Below are positions 17,542 to 25,069 of a stretch of 64,000 nucleotides of DNA, piece by piece. This DNA is from Paenibacillus sedimenti (GTDB taxonomy: Bacteria; Bacillota; Bacilli; Paenibacillales; NBRC-103111), in assembly GCF_014534655.1 (NCBI RefSeq), contig NZ_JACVVD010000003.1:124001-188000 (forward strand), in the 5' to 3' direction. The translations under genes were made by a program, and so were the position numbers. The notes beneath the pieces are model-generated. The model had not been told where the DNA came from. It did not search any database and saw only the letters and a program-made list of their open reading frames with translations. Within the stretch, counting starts at the first letter, position 1. Each line of letters opens with the position of its first letter.

Positions 17542-18588
17542 TTACTGCATAATCGAACCAGATTCCGGAACACGATTCGGGGATAAGAGTTCGCTGACCG
17601 TCCCTAGAGTTAAACCTTTATTCTTAATAATACGGATCATACCTTCAATCGCTTGGCTAGAAGATGACGTAGGATGCATGAGAATGAGCGAACCTGGTTC
17701 TACGCTTTTGGAAAGCCGCTGTATGATCCGGTCAGCACCGGGATTTTTCCAATCGAGCGTATCGAACGTCCAAAGGACCGTTTTCAGCCTAAACTCGGAG
17801 GCTACTTGAACGGTTTCCTCTTTAAAATAGCCCGAAGGCGGTGCGAACAAAGTATTGGTTACACCTAATTGCTGCTTGAGCAGATCCTCGGTTTTGGATA
17901 TCTCCTCTACGGCTTTGCTTCGACTAATACTTCTCATATCTTTGTGAGAGTAGGCATGATTGGACAGTTCGTGACCCTCGCTCTGGATTTTTTTGGCGGT
18001 TTCGATATTTTTCTTTAACCATGAACCGTCAAAGAAAAATGTGGCATGTACATGTTCTTTACGAAGTGTCTCTAGGATATGAGGCAGATATTCATTCCCC
18101 CAGGCTACATTGATCATTAATGACACCATGGGCTTCTTGGGGTTTCCTTTATAAATCGGGCTCGGGCCCAGATCGTCCAATTGAATGGCCGGTGATGTTT
18201 CTTTCATGACATAATGAATTTTGCCCGGCGTCAAATGGTGCTCGGCCAGTTTCAGTGTTTCCTCGATATCCACTTCTAAGCCGTTATACCCGGGAATTGC
18301 TTTCCAAACGGGATCCATCTTGGCGTTAATGGGAGCTATTTTACGTTTGGCCGCCTCGGCTTGAATCATATCGAGCAAATGGCTTCGACTGACCTTACCG
18401 CTCTCATCCGATCGTGCCGCAGCCATCGCGGGCACCGCTTCCTGCTTGTCTACGTCGTTCACGGTTATAAAAGGCATATATCCGGCTTTAACAGCGTTAA
18501 TATACGATCCAATGCCGGGGATAGCCTGGAGTAAAAGCAGCACTATAGCAAAAAAACTTCCAAGCAGCAGCCATTTCTTGTCAAGCAT
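17542..18588 (-). CDS. ylxY: Polysaccharide deacetylase YlxY (sporulation-linked)
   Basis: A 348-residue exported NodB-type polysaccharide deacetylase. It has an N-terminal hydrophobic segment (about 8-25), then a helical region, then the NodB domain. The usual metal-binding TFDDG motif is altered: the corresponding strand reads MVSLMINVAWGNEY, while HATFFFDGSWLKKN and the SNHAYSHKDM motif remain. This divergence is typical of the YlxY/PdaB sporulation group, and deacetylase activity is not assured. It follows pnp, as in Bacillus subtilis. Two tandem hairpin repeats precede it, and the nearer one is fused to its ribosome binding site TTAGGAGG. Confidence 0.88.
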   Translation of the reverse strand: MLDKKWLLLGSFFAIVLLLLQAIPGIGSYINAVKAGYMPFITVNDVDKQEAVPAMAAARSDESGKVSRSHLLDMIQAEAAKRKIAPINAKMDPVWKAIPGYNGLEVDIEETLKLAEHHLTPGKIHYVMKETSPAIQLDDLGPSPIYKGNPKKPMVSLMINVAWGNEYLPHILETLRKEHVHATFFFDGSWLKKNIETAKKIQSEGHELSNHAYSHKDMRSISRSKAVEEISKTEDLLKQQLGVTNTLFAPPSGYFKEETVQVASEFRLKTVLWTFDTLDWKNPGADRIIQRLSKSVEPGSLILMHPTSSSSQAIEGMIRIIKNKGLTLGTVSELLSPNRVPESGSIMQ

Positions 18589-18602
18589 AAACGGTCCTCC
18601 TA

Positions 18603-18690
18603 AAAGTTTTTCGTCAGAAAAACTGGCATCGTAAGCATAAACCTAAGTTTTGCTAAAGCAAAACTTGCATCGTAAACATAAGCTTTCCTT
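18603..18690 (-). repeat. Two tandem Shine-Dalgarno-linked hairpin repeats before ylxY
   Basis: Unit starts are at 18605 and 18646 (41-bp period). On the minus strand the distal unit is GTTTACGATGC then AGTTTTGCTTTAGCAAAACT. The proximal unit is GCTTACGATGCC then an AGTTTTTC / GAAAAACT stem running into TTTAGGAGG, the ylxY ribosome binding site, 7 bases before the ATG. Confidence 0.85.
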
Positions 18691-18752
18691 ATGTCCAGAT
18701 ATTATGCGGAGGAGGACAAGATTAGAACGGCAAGTCCAAACCTTTTGAAATG

Positions 18753-18780
18753 CAAAAAAGAGACAGATTGATCTGACTCT
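18753..18780 (-). terminator. Intrinsic terminator after pnp
   Basis: AGAGTCAGAT and ATCTGTCTCT pair with one mismatch around a 2-base gap and are followed by TTTTTTGC on the minus strand, 44 bases past the pnp stop. Transcription of ylxY therefore probably needs its own promoter or readthrough. A CATAATA -10-like element lies nearby without a convincing -35. Confidence 0.75.
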
Positions 18781-18824
18781 TTATCCGTTAAATATGAAGT
18801 TGTGACTGCGCAAGTCACGCGGCT

Positions 18825-20927
18825 TTAGGTTTGAGCCGGGACTTGCGGAGTTAGTGTTGCTTTGCGGGATAGATTGACTCTGCCCTGCTGATCGATTTCG
18901 GTTACTTTAACGGTAATTTGATCGCCGACATTCACTACATCTTCTACTTTCGCAACGCGCTCAGTGGAAAGCTGTGAAATGTGAACCAGACCTTCTTTAC
19001 CAGGAAGAATTTCCACGAATGCACCGAACTTCTCGACACGTTTTACCGTTCCGAGGTACGTTTCACCTACAACAACTTCGCGCACGATACCTTCGATGAT
19101 GGACCGTGCTTTCTCATTCATCTCTTGGTTCGAAGAGGCAATGAATACGCGGCCATCCTGCTCGATATCGATTTTTACGCCGGTTTCTTCAATAATTTTA
19201 TTAATGATTTTACCGCCAGCTCCGATAACGTCACGGATTTTGTCCGGATTGATTTGCATGGTAAGAATTTTTGGCGCGTATGGCGATAGAGCTTTCTTAG
19301 GCTCATCGATGCGGGAAAGCATTTTATTCAGGATGTGCATACGGCCTTCTTTGGCCTGTTCCAAAGATTGCTGCAGGATGCTGCGGTCGATTCCATCGAT
19401 TTTGATATCCATTTGCAGTGCTGTTACGCCTTTGGCCGTGCCTGCTACTTTGAAATCCATGTCGCCAAGGTGATCTTCCATCCCCTGAATATCAGAAAGA
19501 ATCGAGAAATGATCGCCGTCTTTGATCAGACCCATGGCAATACCCGCTACCGGGGCTTTGATCGGTACGCCTGCATCCATCAGAGCGAGTGTACTTGCGC
19601 AAATACTTGCTTGTGAAGTCGAACCATTGGATTCAAGCACCTCAGACACAAGACGAATTGTGTACGGGAAGTCTATCTCGTTAGGAATGATTGGCTCTAA
19701 GGCTCTCTCACCTAATGCACCATGTCCGATTTCGCGGCGGCCTGGGGGACGAAGCGGTCTTGCTTCACCAACGGAGAACGGCGGGAAGTTGTAATGATGC
19801 ATGAAACGTTTGGTTTCTGTCAGATCAAGTCCATCAAGGATCTGTACATCGCCAAGCGCACCTAATGTACAAACGCTAAGCGCCTGGGTTTGTCCACGTG
19901 TGAACAATCCGGAACCGTGTGTACGCGGCAGCAGCGTGATATCGCACTCGATTGGGCGAATTTCTTCCAGCTTACGGCCGTCAGGTCTTACTTTATCGTG
20001 CGTGATCAGGCGGCGAACTTCTTCTTTTACGATGTCATACAACGTTTCTTTGACGTCATCCATCGCATCCGGTGTTTCTGTGTAAACTGCTGTGAAATGT
20101 TCTACAGCTTCAGCGTTAACAACATCAATCGCATCTTGGCGAGCGTGTTTCTCAGGAATTTTGATCGCTTCCACCAATCTTGCTTGTGCGAACTCGCGGA
20201 CAGCTTGGCTAATTGCAGCATCAACAGCGTGAAGTTTCACTTCCATTTTCGGTTTGCCGGCTTGATGTACCAGGTCTTCAATCACGGATACGATTTTGCG
20301 GATTTCATCATGACCGAACATAATCGCTTCGAGCATAACTTCCTCAGGCACTTCGTTTGCGCCCGCTTCAACCATCATGATCGCGTCTTTCGTTCCTGCA
20401 ACCACCAGATGAATGTCGCTTTTCTCGGCTTGCTCAGTCGTTGGATTGATCACGAATTGACCATCGACACGTCCTACAATAACGCCGCCGATCGGACCGT
20501 TAAAAGGAACGTCGGAAATCGCTAATGCTGCGGAAGTACCGATCATAGCTGCAATTTCCGGAGAGCATTCCTGGTCAACGCTCATCACGATCGAAACGAT
20601 TTGCACATCGTTACGGAAACCTTCCGGGAACAGCGGACGAATCGGACGGTCTGTCAGACGGCTAGCCAGAATCGCTTTTTCGCTTGGACGCCCTTCACGT
20701 TTGATAAATCCTCCCGGAATTTTACCAACGGAATATAATCTTTCTTCATAGTTCACAGTTAGCGGGAAGAAATCCAGATCCTTTGGCTCGCTGGATGCCG
20801 TAACTGTACAAAGTACAACCGTATCGCCATAACGTGCGGTAACAGCTGCATTGGCCTGTTTGGCAAGTCGGCCCGTTTCAAGTATGAACGGTCTGCCGCC
20901 AAGGTCCATCTGTACCCTTTTCTCCAT
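18825..20927 (-). CDS. pnp: Polynucleotide phosphorylase
   Basis: A 700-residue PNPase, the 3'-to-5' phosphorolytic exoribonuclease of the degradosome-like network. Two RNase PH domains are separated by an all-alpha segment ([11 protein letters not shown] in the second PH domain) and followed by KH ([18 protein letters not shown]) and S1 ([18 protein letters not shown]) domains. The frame opens at 20957, but the ATG at 20927 (MEKRVQMD) follows TAAGGAGG and is the real start. That ribosome binding site is the downstream edge of a hairpin repeat. PNPase is autoregulated through its leader in other bacteria, so the leader hairpin is of interest. Confidence 0.96.
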   Translation of the reverse strand: MEKRVQMDLGGRPFILETGRLAKQANAAVTARYGDTVVLCTVTASSEPKDLDFFPLTVNYEERLYSVGKIPGGFIKREGRPSEKAILASRLTDRPIRPLFPEGFRNDVQIVSIVMSVDQECSPEIAAMIGTSAALAISDVPFNGPIGGVIVGRVDGQFVINPTTEQAEKSDIHLVVAGTKDAIMMVEAGANEVPEEVMLEAIMFGHDEIRKIVSVIEDLVHQAGKPKMEVKLHAVDAAISQAVREFAQARLVEAIKIPEKHARQDAIDVVNAEAVEHFTAVYTETPDAMDDVKETLYDIVKEEVRRLITHDKVRPDGRKLEEIRPIECDITLLPRTHGSGLFTRGQTQALSVCTLGALGDVQILDGLDLTETKRFMHHYNFPPFSVGEARPLRPPGRREIGHGALGERALEPIIPNEIDFPYTIRLVSEVLESNGSTSQASICASTLALMDAGVPIKAPVAGIAMGLIKDGDHFSILSDIQGMEDHLGDMDFKVAGTAKGVTALQMDIKIDGIDRSILQQSLEQAKEGRMHILNKMLSRIDEPKKALSPYAPKILTMQINPDKIRDVIGAGGKIINKIIEETGVKIDIEQDGRVFIASSNQEMNEKARSIIEGIVREVVVGETYLGTVKRVEKFGAFVEILPGKEGLVHISQLSTERVAKVEDVVNVGDQITVKVTEIDQQGRVNLSRKATLTPQVPAQT

Positions 20928-20941
20928 AGTATCCTCCTTAG

Positions 20942-21014
20942 AGTTTTGCTTTAGCAAAACTTTCTTCGTAAACTTACTCTGAGCTTTTGTTAGAAACTTG
21001 CATCATTAGCTTAG
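20942..21014 (-). repeat. Shine-Dalgarno-linked hairpin repeat before pnp (one intact, one decayed)
   Basis: The proximal unit (20942-20981) on the minus strand reads GTTTACGAAGAA then AGTTTTGCTAAAGCAAAACT and CTAAGGAGG, the pnp ribosome binding site. The distal unit (20982-21014) is recognisable but mutated, with a broken stem (AGTTTCTAACAAAAGCT). Confidence 0.8.
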
Positions 21015-21061
21015 AGCGTTACTTTCAAGTGTGAAATGGTTATGCAATGCGCAGAAATATG

Positions 21062-21089
21062 AATGTAAGCATCAGCTTCTGCTTGTCAA
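21062..21089 (-). promoter_or_regulatory. Possible promoter for pnp
   Basis: On the minus strand a perfect TTGACA (21084-21089) lies 16 bases before TACATT (21062-21067, four of six matches). It is downstream of the rpsO terminator and would give a leader of about 130 bases with both hairpin repeats. Confidence 0.45.
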
Positions 21090-21183
21090 GCTCTGTATGT
21101 ATGCCAAATGTTACCTAGAGCCGGGCATTACCTCTATTTCTGCGTAATACCTAGTATTTCCTTCTTTTACGGTTTTAAAAATA

Positions 21184-21255
21184 CAAGAAAAAGCAACCTG
21201 GTTGCCGCTCTTCGCTTTAGCTTATCAAGCCCAGCAAAGGAGCAACAGGTTGCTT
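21184..21255 (-). terminator. Intrinsic terminator after rpsO
   Basis: The arms AAGCAACCTGTTGC (minus strand, 21255-21242) and GCAACCAGGTTGCTT (21205-21191) pair over about 14 bases across a 36-base loop and are followed by TTTTTCTTG. Each arm is also partly self-complementary. Confidence 0.8.
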
Positions 21256-21268
21256 CTCATTGTCGGTT

Positions 21269-21538
21269 TTATCGACGCAAACCAAGCTTTTCAATCAAAG
21301 CACTGTAACGGCTCACATCTTTGTTCTTCAGGTATGCCAGCAGCTTACGGCGTTGTCCAACCATTTTAAGCAAACCACGGCGGGAATGATGATCTTTCTT
21401 GTGTGTCCGCAAATGATTTGTCAGGTTGACAATGTTTTCCGTAAGGATAGCTACTTGTACTTCCGGAGAACCCGTATCGGTATCATGTACCTTGTGAGTT
21501 GCAATCAGTTGTGTTTTGCGTTCTTGTGTTAATGCCAT
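21269..21538 (-). CDS. rpsO: Ribosomal protein S15
   Basis: An 89-residue S15 that binds 16S rRNA in the central domain during 30S assembly. [23 protein letters not shown] and the C-terminal [10 protein letters not shown]-like basic segment ([16 protein letters not shown]) are diagnostic. It is monocistronic here: a promoter at 21655-21684, a structured leader resembling the S15 autoregulatory element, a strong ribosome binding site (CAGGAGGTGAAC) and a terminator downstream. Confidence 0.97.
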   Translation of the reverse strand: MALTQERKTQLIATHKVHDTDTGSPEVQVAILTENIVNLTNHLRTHKKDHHSRRGLLKMVGQRRKLLAYLKNKDVSRYSALIEKLGLRR

Positions 21539-21565
21539 CCTTGTTCACCTCCTGTTCCATAATAT

Positions 21566-21600
21566 CCCCTGTAGCCGAGATCACGCCGGTGATAGCGGGG
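21566..21600 (-). promoter_or_regulatory. S15-type autoregulatory leader in rpsO mRNA
   Basis: On the minus strand CCCC and GGGG close a structure whose inner helix is ATCAC-CGGC-GTGAT, with GGCTAC on the 3' side of the junction. This fits the junction that S15 recognises in rpsO leaders of Firmicutes, where S15 represses its own synthesis. Placement between promoter and ribosome binding site supports it. Confidence 0.65.
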
Positions 21601-21654
21601 TTCCAAGCTAAGGTTCAGCGCAAAAAGAAAAGGTTCCTTTTGACAACGTTACTC

Positions 21655-21684
21655 AGTATAACATAATCAATAGGCAGAAGTAAA
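21655..21684 (-). promoter_or_regulatory. SigA-type promoter for rpsO
   Basis: The minus strand reads TTTACT (21679-21684), 18 bases, then TATACT (21655-21660) with an extended TGT just before the -10. It lies between ribF and rpsO. Confidence 0.6.
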
Positions 21685-21705
21685 TGCTTGCTTTAGACAA
21701 GCTGC

Positions 21706-22641
21706 TCATAATCTTGCTTTTGCCGTTTCGGCGTCCTGCTTGATTTGAGCTATGAGCTCGTCAATCGAAGCAAACTTTTGTTCAGCCCGAAGATAAGCAA
21801 TCAAATCAACCGTAATGTGCTCTCCATAAATTTGATCGGAGAAATCAAAAAGATGGGCTTCCAGCGATTGTTTCAACTCTCCGGTTGCAACTGTCGGCTT
21901 AACGCCGATATTCATGACGCCTTTATAGCTTACACCATTCACAGAAGCTTTAATCGCATACACACCATTAACTGGAACAACATAGGGCTCGTCCAATTGA
22001 ATATTAGCTGTCGGAAAGCCAAACGTGCGCCCCCGCTTCGCCCCATCTACGACAATGCCGCTCATACTGTACGGACGTCCGAGCAGTCGGGTCACTGTTT
22101 CGATATCCCCATGCTGCAAGGACTCGCGAATTAAGGTACTGCTTACTTTTTCCCCGTCCATATGAAAAGGTCTCACCACTTCAACGGAAAATTTGCCGTG
22201 ACTCAGCTCGCAGAGCGAATCCGGGGTTCCTTTGCCTTGATAGCCAAATGTAAAGTCAAAACCGCAAATGACACTATCGACGCCCAATCGGTGCAGCACT
22301 TGATCGACAAACTGCTCCGGTGAAAGTCTCATCAATGAGGCATCAAAAGTCACAATGTAAACATGATTTACACCAAGGGAAGCGAACAGTTCCATCTTCT
22401 TCTTCATTGGGGTCAAGAGTTCTGTATACTTGTCCTGCCCCATTACAGCTCTAGGATGCGGATGAAACGTCATAATCGCAGCAGGAAGACGAAGACGCTC
22501 AGCGGTCTGTATCGCACGACCAATGACTTCCCGATGTCCCAGGTGAACACCATCAAAGTCACCAATCGCCACGACCTGCTTCCCCACATAAATGGGGGCT
22601 GACTCCAAATCCATCGGATACGATAGCGGGATTATTTGCAT
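21706..22641 (-). CDS. ribF: Bifunctional riboflavin kinase / FAD synthetase
   Basis: A 311-residue two-domain enzyme. The N-terminal nucleotidyltransferase-fold FAD synthetase has GDFDGVHLGHREV near residue 28. The C-terminal riboflavin kinase (about 185-305) has KRGRTFGFPTANI. It makes FMN and then FAD in the cytoplasm. It is the last gene of the rimP-nusA...truB-ribF series, but 153 bases containing a large inverted repeat separate it from truB, so expression may be modulated there. The ribosome binding site before the ATG (TAGGTG, 12 bases away) is mediocre. Confidence 0.94.
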   Translation of the reverse strand: MQIIPLSYPMDLESAPIYVGKQVVAIGDFDGVHLGHREVIGRAIQTAERLRLPAAIMTFHPHPRAVMGQDKYTELLTPMKKKMELFASLGVNHVYIVTFDASLMRLSPEQFVDQVLHRLGVDSVICGFDFTFGYQGKGTPDSLCELSHGKFSVEVVRPFHMDGEKVSSTLIRESLQHGDIETVTRLLGRPYSMSGIVVDGAKRGRTFGFPTANIQLDEPYVVPVNGVYAIKASVNGVSYKGVMNIGVKPTVATGELKQSLEAHLFDFSDQIYGEHITVDLIAYLRAEQKFASIDELIAQIKQDAETAKARL

Positions 22642-22705
22642 ATAAGTTCATTTCACCTACCCATTTCAACCTGTCCGGCCAGCTATAATTCTACATATAA
22701 TAAAG

Positions 22706-22788
22706 ATTTGAAAAGTCCGCTTTCAGAACCGAGAAGGTTGGATGTATCCCGGAGAAGGAGGAACGGAGCGTAAGCGGGCTTTTCAAAT
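22706..22788. repeat. Large inverted repeat between truB and ribF
   Basis: The arms atttgaaaagtccgctt (22706-22722) and aagcgggcttttcaaat (22772-22788) are complementary over 17 bases except one position, enclosing 49 bases. The loop has smaller complementary pieces such as aacc/ggtt. No T-run follows on the minus strand, so it is not a normal terminator. It looks like a palindromic interspersed repeat of unknown type. Confidence 0.7.
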
Positions 22789-22794
22789 TACATC

Positions 22795-23709
22795 TTAAAC
22801 GAATACTTTGGCCGGGATTAGGCTTTGGCTTACACTTTTCCATTCAAAAATACCAAGAAACCGTTCATCCGGAGAGTAAGCCCGGAATATCGATGGTGAT
22901 GCATCCGCCCCCGCAGCTCGCTCCGGACTCATGGTAATTTTCTTGCCCTGCAACGCATGAACCGCTTCTTCCGCGGTTAGCCGGATCGATGGGATATGCG
23001 CAATCGCTTTATCCATTGGTATCAGGTGCGCTTGCAGCGAACCGTCCGCTTTGAGCTGCTCGATCTGTTCAAAAGTCAGACACTGCTCTTTGCGAAGGCT
23101 CCCTGTCGAGGTGCGAATCAAGCTTTTCATAACGGCGGGATAGCCGAGAGCTTTACCAATATCCACGCATAAGGTACGGATGTATGTTCCTTTGGAGCAG
23201 GAAACTCGGATATGGATTTCAGGATGCTGCTCTTGTAAGTTCATCCCGAGTATCTCAAGGTCATGAATGGTGACTTTCCGCGATTTCCGCTCAACCTCTT
23301 TGCCTTCCCGTGCCAACTCATACAGGCGCTTCCCATCAACCTTGACTGCTGAGAACATGGGCGGCACCTGCTCGATTTCGCCGAGAAAGGATGCTAGCGT
23401 CACGCGGATCTGATTCTCGGTGAGACTGACCTGCTCTACTTCCTCCAGAATTGCTCCTGTCATGTCCTCAGTATCCGTAGAAAGCCCAATCCGAAGTACG
23501 GCTTCATATTGTTTAGGAAGCTCTTGAATGTATTCAACCATTCGGGTTGCTCGTCCGATACAAAGCGGTAAAACCCCGGTTACTTGCGGGTCCAGCGTTC
23601 CAGTATGACCAATTCTCTTGATACCGAGTATTCGCCTTACTTTGGCTACAACATCGTGAGAAGTAAACCCTGCAGGCTTCCAAACAGGCAAAACACCTTC
23701 TAGCGTCAT
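22795..23709 (-). CDS. truB: tRNA pseudouridine-55 synthase TruB
   Basis: A 304-residue pseudouridine synthase that modifies U55 in the T loop of tRNAs. The catalytic Asp lies in GHTGTLDPQVTGVLPL (about residue 40). KPAGFTSHDVV and a PUA-like C-terminal part follow family expectations. The ATG overlaps the nrnA stop as ATGA, giving coupling. Gene order infB-rbfA-nrnA-truB-ribF is that of many Firmicutes. Confidence 0.95.
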   Translation of the reverse strand: MTLEGVLPVWKPAGFTSHDVVAKVRRILGIKRIGHTGTLDPQVTGVLPLCIGRATRMVEYIQELPKQYEAVLRIGLSTDTEDMTGAILEEVEQVSLTENQIRVTLASFLGEIEQVPPMFSAVKVDGKRLYELAREGKEVERKSRKVTIHDLEILGMNLQEQHPEIHIRVSCSKGTYIRTLCVDIGKALGYPAVMKSLIRTSTGSLRKEQCLTFEQIEQLKADGSLQAHLIPMDKAIAHIPSIRLTAEEAVHALQGKKITMSPERAAGADASPSIFRAYSPDERFLGIFEWKSVSQSLIPAKVFV

Positions 23710-24707
23710 ATCAGTTCTGTCCCTACTTCCTGAACCATTCTCGCTATTGCTTCATCCAGCGTACCATGGATGGTACAGCCTGATGCGCGAACGTGACCGC
23801 CGCCACCTAAAGATTGGGCGATCTGAGCGACGTCCACTCTGCCAGCTGAACGAAGGCTTACCTTAATGACGCCGCGCGCTTTTTCCTTAAACAGGATGCC
23901 AACCTCGACACCCTCTACATTACGCGGATAATTGACAAGGCCGTCCAAGTCATCACTGGAAGCCCCTGTAATCTCTAAATCTGCTAAAGAAACTGCAAGC
24001 CAGGCAAGCTTACGGTCATGGGCAAAAGAGAGCGTGGAAAGCGCTCTTTGCAGCAGTACCGTCTGTGAATAGGTCAGCCGCTCCAGCACGTGCTCCGCGA
24101 TGACCGAACCTTGAACGCCGAGTTCTAATAAACTTGCACCAATTCGCATGACTTCAGGAGTCGTATTGGAGTAACGGAATCCACCGGTATCCGTCAACAG
24201 TCCCGTATAAAAGCAATCACCAACCTCTAAAGTTGGCACCAAGTTCATATGTATGACCAAATCATATAAAATCTGCACCGTTGCCGCGGCATCGTGCTTA
24301 ATCAGATGGCAGGAACCGAACCTATCGTTTGTGGGATGATGATCAATATTGAGCAATTGGACTTGCTCATCAAAAAGAGTGCTGATCTTACCCATTCTGG
24401 AAAAATCAGCACAATCCACACTTATGATCGATTGGTAAAGCCTTTGCGAAGATTCCTTGCTGAAATCAATCACTTGATCACTTCCCCATAAATAGGAAAA
24501 TTTGGAGGGCATAGCGCCCTCATTGATCATGGTGAACGATTTTCCAAGCTGCTTCAATATCCAGCCTGTCGCATACGTAGAACTGGCGGCATCCCCATCC
24601 GGCTGGATATGGGATACCACCAGGAAATCATCATGCTGCTCGATAAACTTCGCAGCGGCTTCGAGCTGCTGCACGTATTCGGGTGCATGGTTCATTCCAT
24701 TCTTCAT
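23706..24707 (-). CDS. nrnA: NanoRNase / pAp phosphatase NrnA (DHH family)
   Basis: A 333-residue DHH-DHHA1 phosphoesterase that degrades short oligoribonucleotides and dephosphorylates 3'-phosphoadenosine 5'-phosphate. The metal ligands are visible in HIQPDGDAAS (about residue 35) and in LNIDHHPTND. The C-terminal DHHA1 motif GGGHVRASGC is present. The ATG overlaps the rbfA stop as ATGA, and GGAAGG within rbfA serves as ribosome binding site. It belongs to the nusA-infB operon. Confidence 0.94.
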   Translation of the reverse strand: MKNGMNHAPEYVQQLEAAAKFIEQHDDFLVVSHIQPDGDAASSTYATGWILKQLGKSFTMINEGAMPSKFSYLWGSDQVIDFSKESSQRLYQSIISVDCADFSRMGKISTLFDEQVQLLNIDHHPTNDRFGSCHLIKHDAAATVQILYDLVIHMNLVPTLEVGDCFYTGLLTDTGGFRYSNTTPEVMRIGASLLELGVQGSVIAEHVLERLTYSQTVLLQRALSTLSFAHDRKLAWLAVSLADLEITGASSDDLDGLVNYPRNVEGVEVGILFKEKARGVIKVSLRSAGRVDVAQIAQSLGGGGHVRASGCTIHGTLDEAIARMVQEVGTELI

Positions 24708-25063
24708 ACGTTTTGATTTCCTTCCTGATTGAGCTGGTGCAGCAAGTTATCAATACGGCTTCCATAATCGATGGAAGCATCGAACTTGAACTGCAGATCC
24801 GGAATTTTACGCAAACGAATTCGTTTGCCTAATTCCGAACGAATGTACCCCGTTCCGGTAGACAGCGCCTTAAGTGTCGCTGCCTTCTCTTCCTCGGTTC
24901 CCATTACGCTTAGGTAAACGCGAGCCAGAGATAAATCGTTCGTTACTTCAACGCCGGTAACGGTTAAGAAGCCAATGCGCGGATCTTTTAATTCGGATTG
25001 TACGATTTGGCTAAGCTCTTTCTTGATCTGCTCGCCGACTCGCCCTACGCGAACTCTAGCCAT
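24704..25063 (-). CDS. rbfA: 30S ribosome-binding factor RbfA
   Basis: A 119-residue KH-like protein (MARVRVGRVGEQIKKELSQ...) that binds 16S rRNA and helps late 30S maturation. DPRIGFLTVTGVEVTNDLS is characteristic. It follows infB by 6 bases. In Bacillus subtilis ylxP lies between infB and rbfA; no such gene exists here. Confidence 0.95.
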   Translation of the reverse strand: MARVRVGRVGEQIKKELSQIVQSELKDPRIGFLTVTGVEVTNDLSLARVYLSVMGTEEEKAATLKALSTGTGYIRSELGKRIRLRKIPDLQFKFDASIDYGSRIDNLLHQLNQEGNQNV

Positions 25064-25069
25064 AAGTCA

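Larger units (their letters stand above)
20928..21268. other. 341-base intergenic region between rpsO and pnp
   Basis: Read in the minus direction it contains the rpsO terminator, a candidate pnp promoter, a degenerate and an intact hairpin repeat, and the pnp ribosome binding site. I see no gene in it: the 66-residue plus-strand frame here has no family resemblance and crosses the terminator. Confidence 0.7.

Noticed and set aside
18690-18752. SigE or SigG promoter before ylxY
   Set aside because: A CATAATA -10-like element is present, but nothing acceptable lies at the -35 distance for either sigma factor.
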